A DNA stretch of 64,000 nt from Halomonas sp. GTDB taxonomy: Bacteria > Pseudomonadota > Gammaproteobacteria > Pseudomonadales > Halomonadaceae. Position 1 is the first letter of the stretch, and each line of letters opens with the position of its first letter. A program made the translations under genes and the position numbers. Positions 60,383 to 64,000 of the stretch are shown here, piece by piece. The stretch is taken from positions 62,001 to 126,000 of the forward strand of contig NZ_JAFIFK010000047.1 of assembly GCF_020832045.1 (NCBI RefSeq). The letters run 5' to 3'. The notes below the pieces were generated by a model. It did not search any database. It had not been told where the DNA came from and was given only the letters and a program-made list of their open reading frames with translations.

Positions 60383-61378
60383 GTGAAAAAGAAACGACCG
60401 ACACTCCAGGACATCGCCGATAAGGTCGGGGCCACCAAGATGACGGTCAGCCGCTGTCTTCGCGATCCCGACAGCGTGTCCGAGGGGCTGCGAGAGCGTA
60501 TCTTCAGCGTGGCGGAGCAGGTCGGCTACATTCCTAACCGGGCGCCCGATCTGCTCTCGCGCGCTACCAGCCACTCCATCGGCTTGCTGGTTCCATCGCT
60601 GACCAACCAGGTGTTCGCCGACGTGCTGGTGGGCATCGAGGAAGTGACTGGGCCGGCCGGTTATCATCTGATGCTTTCCCACTACGGCTACAGCCGGGAA
60701 CTGGAAGAACGCAGCCTGGCTTCGCTGCTCTCCTATAACGTCGACGGCGTGATTCTCTCCGATAGCCATCACACGCAACGCACCTGTCGTATGCTCGAAA
60801 CGGCGGGCATCCCCATCGTTGAGATAATGGACTCGCTTACCCAGCCGCTGCATCAGGCGGTGGGTTATGACAACGTCCGTGCCGCCTACGACATGGTCCG
60901 TGAGATGATTCGCCGCGGCAGGCGGCACATCGTCTATCTGGCGGTGCGCCTCGACGCGAGAACCCTGCAGCGGGAGCAGGGTTACCGTCAGGCCATGGAG
61001 GAACAGGGGCTGACGCCGCTGACCCTTCAGCGCAGTCAGCGCTCCTCGTATACCGTGGGGGCTTCGTTGCTCAGTGAGATACTCGCCGAGCATCCCGAGA
61101 CCGATGGCATCTTCTGCACCAATGACGACGTGGCGGTAGGCGCCTACTTCGAATGTTTGCGACGCGCGGTCGAGGTGCCGCGACAGATGGCCATTGCCGG
61201 CTTTCACGGACACGACGTGGGGCAGGTGATGACGCCACGCCTGGCGAGTGTGATCACCCCTCGCCAGGCGATCGGCCGGAGAGCCGCCAATGAACTGCTG
61301 CAACGCATCCGGGGCGAAGCGCTTGTGGAGCACACCATCGACCTTGGCTACCGGGTCGAGCCGGGAGACACGCTCTAG
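60383..61378 (+). CDS. gntR: LacI-family repressor GntR
   Basis: A 331-residue regulator with a GTG start at 60383. The LacI-type HTH is PTLQDIADKVGATKMTVSRCLRDPDSVSEGLRERI, and the ligand domain starts SIGLLVPSLTNQVFADVLVGIEE. It resembles GntR of E. coli, which releases its operator on binding gluconate. The palindrome at 56610 is the expected target, giving autoregulation of the whole cluster. Its end overlaps the convergent RidA gene by four bases. Confidence 0.88.
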   Translation: MKKKRPTLQDIADKVGATKMTVSRCLRDPDSVSEGLRERIFSVAEQVGYIPNRAPDLLSRATSHSIGLLVPSLTNQVFADVLVGIEEVTGPAGYHLMLSHYGYSRELEERSLASLLSYNVDGVILSDSHHTQRTCRMLETAGIPIVEIMDSLTQPLHQAVGYDNVRAAYDMVREMIRRGRRHIVYLAVRLDARTLQREQGYRQAMEEQGLTPLTLQRSQRSSYTVGASLLSEILAEHPETDGIFCTNDDVAVGAYFECLRRAVEVPRQMAIAGFHGHDVGQVMTPRLASVITPRQAIGRRAANELLQRIRGEALVEHTIDLGYRVEPGDTL

Positions 61379-61773
61379 CCGTCGCTGTTCTCGGGCTGGC
61401 GCGCCACCAGGGTTATCTCGACGTTGGAACCGCCACTCAGGCGTAACGATTCGGTGCAGGTGCGCGCCGGGTAGCGCTTTTCCTCGAAGAACTCGGCATA
61501 GGCCGCGTCCATGGTGTGTATGGTGTCCAGGTTGGTCAGGTGTATGTCCACCCGTACCACGTCGGCCATGGAGGCGCCGGCATACTCCAGCATGCGCGTG
61601 AGTCGGCGCATCACCCAACGAGTCTCCTCCGCAATGTCGCCGAGTACGGCTTCCCCCCCTTGAATGTCGGTCACCGTCAACCCGCAGAGAAATATGTAGT
61701 GTCCATCCGTTGCGATATGGCTGCCCGGAAAGACCGGCACGGCAAGCGTGGGATCGTTGCGGAAACGGTGCAT
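61375..61773 (-). CDS. RidA/YjgF family protein
   Basis: A 132-residue trimer-forming protein of the RidA family. Conserved parts include FLCGLTVTD, AEETRWVMRRLTRMLEYAGASMADVVRVDIHLTNLD and a C-terminal RTCTESLRLSGGSNVEITLVA, where the Arg that binds the imine carboxylate in RidA is present (YPARTC). It may hydrolyse reactive enamines. Divergent from the MaoC-Pta gene. Confidence 0.84.
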   Translation of the reverse strand: MHRFRNDPTLAVPVFPGSHIATDGHYIFLCGLTVTDIQGGEAVLGDIAEETRWVMRRLTRMLEYAGASMADVVRVDIHLTNLDTIHTMDAAYAEFFEEKRYPARTCTESLRLSGGSNVEITLVARQPENSDG

Positions 61774-61943
61774 GGCGCTGCCCCTGGCTGGTAAGTGAGC
61801 TCAACCTCATTGTGGTGGCATATGCCGGTGGTGCAAGGGCTTGCCATCGCCAAGAGCCTGACCGATGCTAACGGCTGAACTTGCTGCGTTGCAGTATCGG
61901 CGCCGCCCTGTTCCACCCACTCATTTCGATCAAGGCACAGCGC

Positions 61944-63362
61944 ATGGATAGTCAGGGCCAATGGGCGAACAGCGGTCATATCGAGAACCGCACATTCGAT
62001 GAGATAAAGGTCGGCGATACGGCGTCACTGGAAAAGCGGCTGACGCTCGACGATATCAAGCTCTTCGCGATCATGTCCGGCGATATCAACCCTTCCCACC
62101 TGGACGACGATTTCGCCAAGAGCACCCGCTTTCAGGAGGTCGTGGCCCACGGTATGTGGGGTGGGGCACTCATCTCTACCGTGCTCGGCACCGAGCTGCC
62201 CGGCCCCGGAACCATTTATCTGAGTCAGACGCTACGCTTCCGCAAGCCGGTCAGACTGGGCGACGTGCTTCGCGTCAGCGTCCGTGCCCAGACCAAGGAT
62301 GAATCGCTCAAACGCATCGTTTTCGAATGCCTGTGTACCAATCAGAACGATGAAACCGTCATCGAAGGGCAGGCGGAGGTGCAGGCGCCTACCGAGAAGA
62401 TACGCCGTCCGCGCACTCTGTTGCCGCGAATTCGGTTGGCCGAGCGAGCTCGCCTGCACGAAATGCTGAGCGCTGCCGAGCACCCTGCACCGGTGAACAT
62501 GGCGGTGGTACACCCGGTGGATGAAGTCTCGATCATGGGCGCCTTCGAATCGGCGCGCCAGGGGCTGATCATCCCGGTGTTGGTGGGGCCCAGCGCCAAG
62601 GTGCATGCCGCAGCCGAGGCAGCCGGCGTCGACATCTCGGAATTCGAGCTGATCGACGTACCCCATAGCCATGCTGCGGCAGCGGAAGCGGTGGCCCTGG
62701 CGCGGGCGGGCAGGGTCGAGGCCTTGATGAAGGGGGCGCTGCACACCAACGAGCTGCTGCACGAAGTGGTCAAGCGCGACACAGGGCTGCGCACCGAACG
62801 TTGCCTGAGCCACGTCATGGCTTTCGACGTGCCGACCTACCCGCGTCCGCTGTTCATCACCGATGCGGCGATCAATATCTATCCGACCTTGTCCGACAAG
62901 AAGGATATCGTGCAGAACGCTATCGACCTGGCTCATGCGTTGGGGAATGAGTCGCCTAAGGTAGCAATTCTCTCTGCGGTGGAAACGGTGAATCCCAAGA
63001 TAGCGTCGACGCTGGAGGCCGCTGCCCTGTGCAAGATGGCGGAGCGGGGACAAATTCAGGGTGGCGTGCTTGATGGCCCGCTGGCCTTCGACAACGCTGT
63101 CTCCGAGACGGCCGCAGCTGCCAAGGGCATCGTCTCGCCGGTGGCGGGGCGGGCCGACATTCTGGTGGCACCGGATCTCGAATCGGCCAATATGCTGATG
63201 AAGCAGCTCACCTACCTTGCCGATGCTACCGGCGCCGGGTTGGTGGTCGGCGCTCGGGTACCGATCGTGCTTACCAGCCGTGCCGACGATGCCATCACCC
63301 GTATGGCCTCCTGCGCCCTGGCCCTGCTGGCCTCGGATCAGCAGAAGCGAGCCCGCTCATGA
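61944..63362 (+). CDS. Bifunctional MaoC-like hydratase / phosphate acyltransferase
   Basis: A 472-residue fusion. Residues 1-150 are a MaoC-type hotdog domain (FAIMSGDINPSHLDDDFAKSTRFQEVVAHGMWGGALISTVLG), with the Asp-His catalytic pair of (R)-enoyl-CoA hydratases. Residues 165-472 are a phosphate acetyl/butyryltransferase (AFESARQGLIIPVLVGPSAKVHAAAE, VALARAGRVEALMKGALHTNELLHEV, ITDAAINIYPTL). It would convert acyl-CoA to acyl phosphate, which the acetate kinase encoded next (ATGA overlap) would use. Start ATG 61944. Confidence 0.86.
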   Translation: MDSQGQWANSGHIENRTFDEIKVGDTASLEKRLTLDDIKLFAIMSGDINPSHLDDDFAKSTRFQEVVAHGMWGGALISTVLGTELPGPGTIYLSQTLRFRKPVRLGDVLRVSVRAQTKDESLKRIVFECLCTNQNDETVIEGQAEVQAPTEKIRRPRTLLPRIRLAERARLHEMLSAAEHPAPVNMAVVHPVDEVSIMGAFESARQGLIIPVLVGPSAKVHAAAEAAGVDISEFELIDVPHSHAAAAEAVALARAGRVEALMKGALHTNELLHEVVKRDTGLRTERCLSHVMAFDVPTYPRPLFITDAAINIYPTLSDKKDIVQNAIDLAHALGNESPKVAILSAVETVNPKIASTLEAAALCKMAERGQIQGGVLDGPLAFDNAVSETAAAAKGIVSPVAGRADILVAPDLESANMLMKQLTYLADATGAGLVVGARVPIVLTSRADDAITRMASCALALLASDQQKRARS

Positions 63363-64000
63363 GCGGCGAGATTCTTGCGATCAATAGCGGCTCGTCGAGC
63401 CTCAAGTTCGCGCTGTTTTCTGCGGCGCCGACGGCTAGCCCCATGGCCATGCCGGTGCGCTATCGCGGCCACTTTTCCGGGCTAGGCAATCACGCTCGGG
63501 TCGAGCTGCAGGCCACCACTTCAGAGCAGCCGGATCTCACTGGGCTGGATGACGTACCGGCATCACTGGACCATGAGGGCGCTCTGAGCCGTCTGCTCGA
63601 CTGGATCGAGGCGAATCCTTCACTTGGTGACATCCAGGCTGTCGGTCATCGTATCGTCCATGGTGGGGCCCAGTTTCGTGAGCCCGTTGGCCTCGACGCC
63701 GAAAGGTTGAAGGCTCTGGAGTCCCTGGTCGACCTGGCGCCGCTGCATCAGCCGCATGGCCTGGCACCGGTGCGCGCGCTGGCCAGCCTACGCCCCGAGC
63801 TGCCGCAGTTCGCCTGCTTCGACACTGCCTTTCATGCCACTCAGCCATCGCTGGCGCAGACCTTTCCTCTGCCACGACGCTATCGCGAACAAGGCGTAAT
63901 CCGCTATGGCTTTCACGGGCTCTCTTTCGACTACGTCAGCCGCGCCCTGGCCGAACAGCTTCAGCACCGCCAAGCGAGACTGGGCGGCCGGGTAATCATC
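63359..64000 (+). CDS. Acetate (or short-chain carboxylate) kinase, 3' partial
   Basis: The first 214 residues of an acetokinase-family enzyme, cut by the window end. It starts MSGEILAINSGSSSLKFALF, has VGHRIVHGGAQF (catalytic-region His) and FACFDTAFHATQP, then RYGFHGLSFDYV, all typical of AckA. Starts at ATG 63359, overlapping the Pta stop as ATGA, so the two enzymes are coupled. It makes ATP from the acyl phosphate supplied by the preceding protein. Substrate could be acetate, propionate or butyrate. Confidence 0.9.
   Translation, partial: MSGEILAINSGSSSLKFALFSAAPTASPMAMPVRYRGHFSGLGNHARVELQATTSEQPDLTGLDDVPASLDHEGALSRLLDWIEANPSLGDIQAVGHRIVHGGAQFREPVGLDAERLKALESLVDLAPLHQPHGLAPVRALASLRPELPQFACFDTAFHATQPSLAQTFPLPRRYREQGVIRYGFHGLSFDYVSRALAEQLQHRQARLGGRVII

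Overview
The window is about 64 kb of GC-rich, densely packed bacterial chromosome. The protein families and gene neighbourhoods point to a halophilic gammaproteobacterium, most likely of the Halomonadaceae (Halomonas and relatives). Supporting this are a monofunctional RelA, an E. coli-type ProS, RfaH, AmpG, YejK/NdpA, TRAP transporters and a bifunctional MaoC-Pta protein followed by acetate kinase. The taxonomic call is inference; no rRNA is present. I saw no tRNA, rRNA, CRISPR array, insertion sequence or prophage.

Layout. 1-7.2 kb: rlmD (its 5' end lies outside the window), relA, mazG and ppc, tightly packed on +. 7.3-16.9 kb: an outer-membrane barrel protein, a ketopantoate reductase-like enzyme, topB, an ABC1/UbiB-family kinase, a SEC-C protein, an AmpG-type permease, rfaH and a SlyD-type isomerase. 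16.9-17.2 kb: a 38-residue CcoM-like membrane protein behind an FNR/ANR-type promoter. 17.3-25.2 kb: a diguanylate cyclase with a periplasmic partner, a lytic transglycosylase, proS, AmiD, and a SatD-DUF3307 pair whose promoter holds two copies of a 16-bp dyad. 25.3-36.4 kb: an isolated LexA-type box, a VWA/MoxR pair, hemerythrin, two acetyltransferases, a glutathione transferase, a small haem-copper-oxidase-like protein, a patatin, a KGG stress protein, a TudS-type (DUF523-DUF1722) protein and an MsbA-like exporter. 36.5-45.4 kb: a three-part SDR-SPW-VKOR fusion, a GATase, YejK, a second diguanylate cyclase, an ABC-2 exporter and PpiC. 45.4-56.5 kb: a GST/SDR pair, a METTL25/GSTCD-like methyltransferase, a zinc peptidase, an M28 peptidase preceded by a leader ORF, two bPH2 proteins, a glutaredoxin-like protein, and an acyltransferase/serine hydrolase pair. 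56.6-64 kb: a TRAP transporter, gluconokinase and GntR cluster behind a GntR operator, then RidA, MaoC-Pta and the first part of acetate kinase.

How genes work together. RelA makes (p)ppGpp and MazG cleaves NTPs and, in E. coli, affects ppGpp levels. The TRAP-gntK-gntR genes form a self-contained gluconate uptake and phosphorylation module. MaoC-Pta plus AckA would turn acyl-CoA into acyl phosphate and then carboxylate plus ATP. AmpG, AmiD and the SLT enzyme all belong to peptidoglycan turnover. The most distinctive items for follow-up are the FNR-controlled CcoM-like gene, the SatD operator pair, the orphan LexA box, the SDR-SPW-VKOR fusion, the 20-codon leader ORF coupled to the M28 peptidase, and the sensor-like protein coupled to the first diguanylate cyclase.
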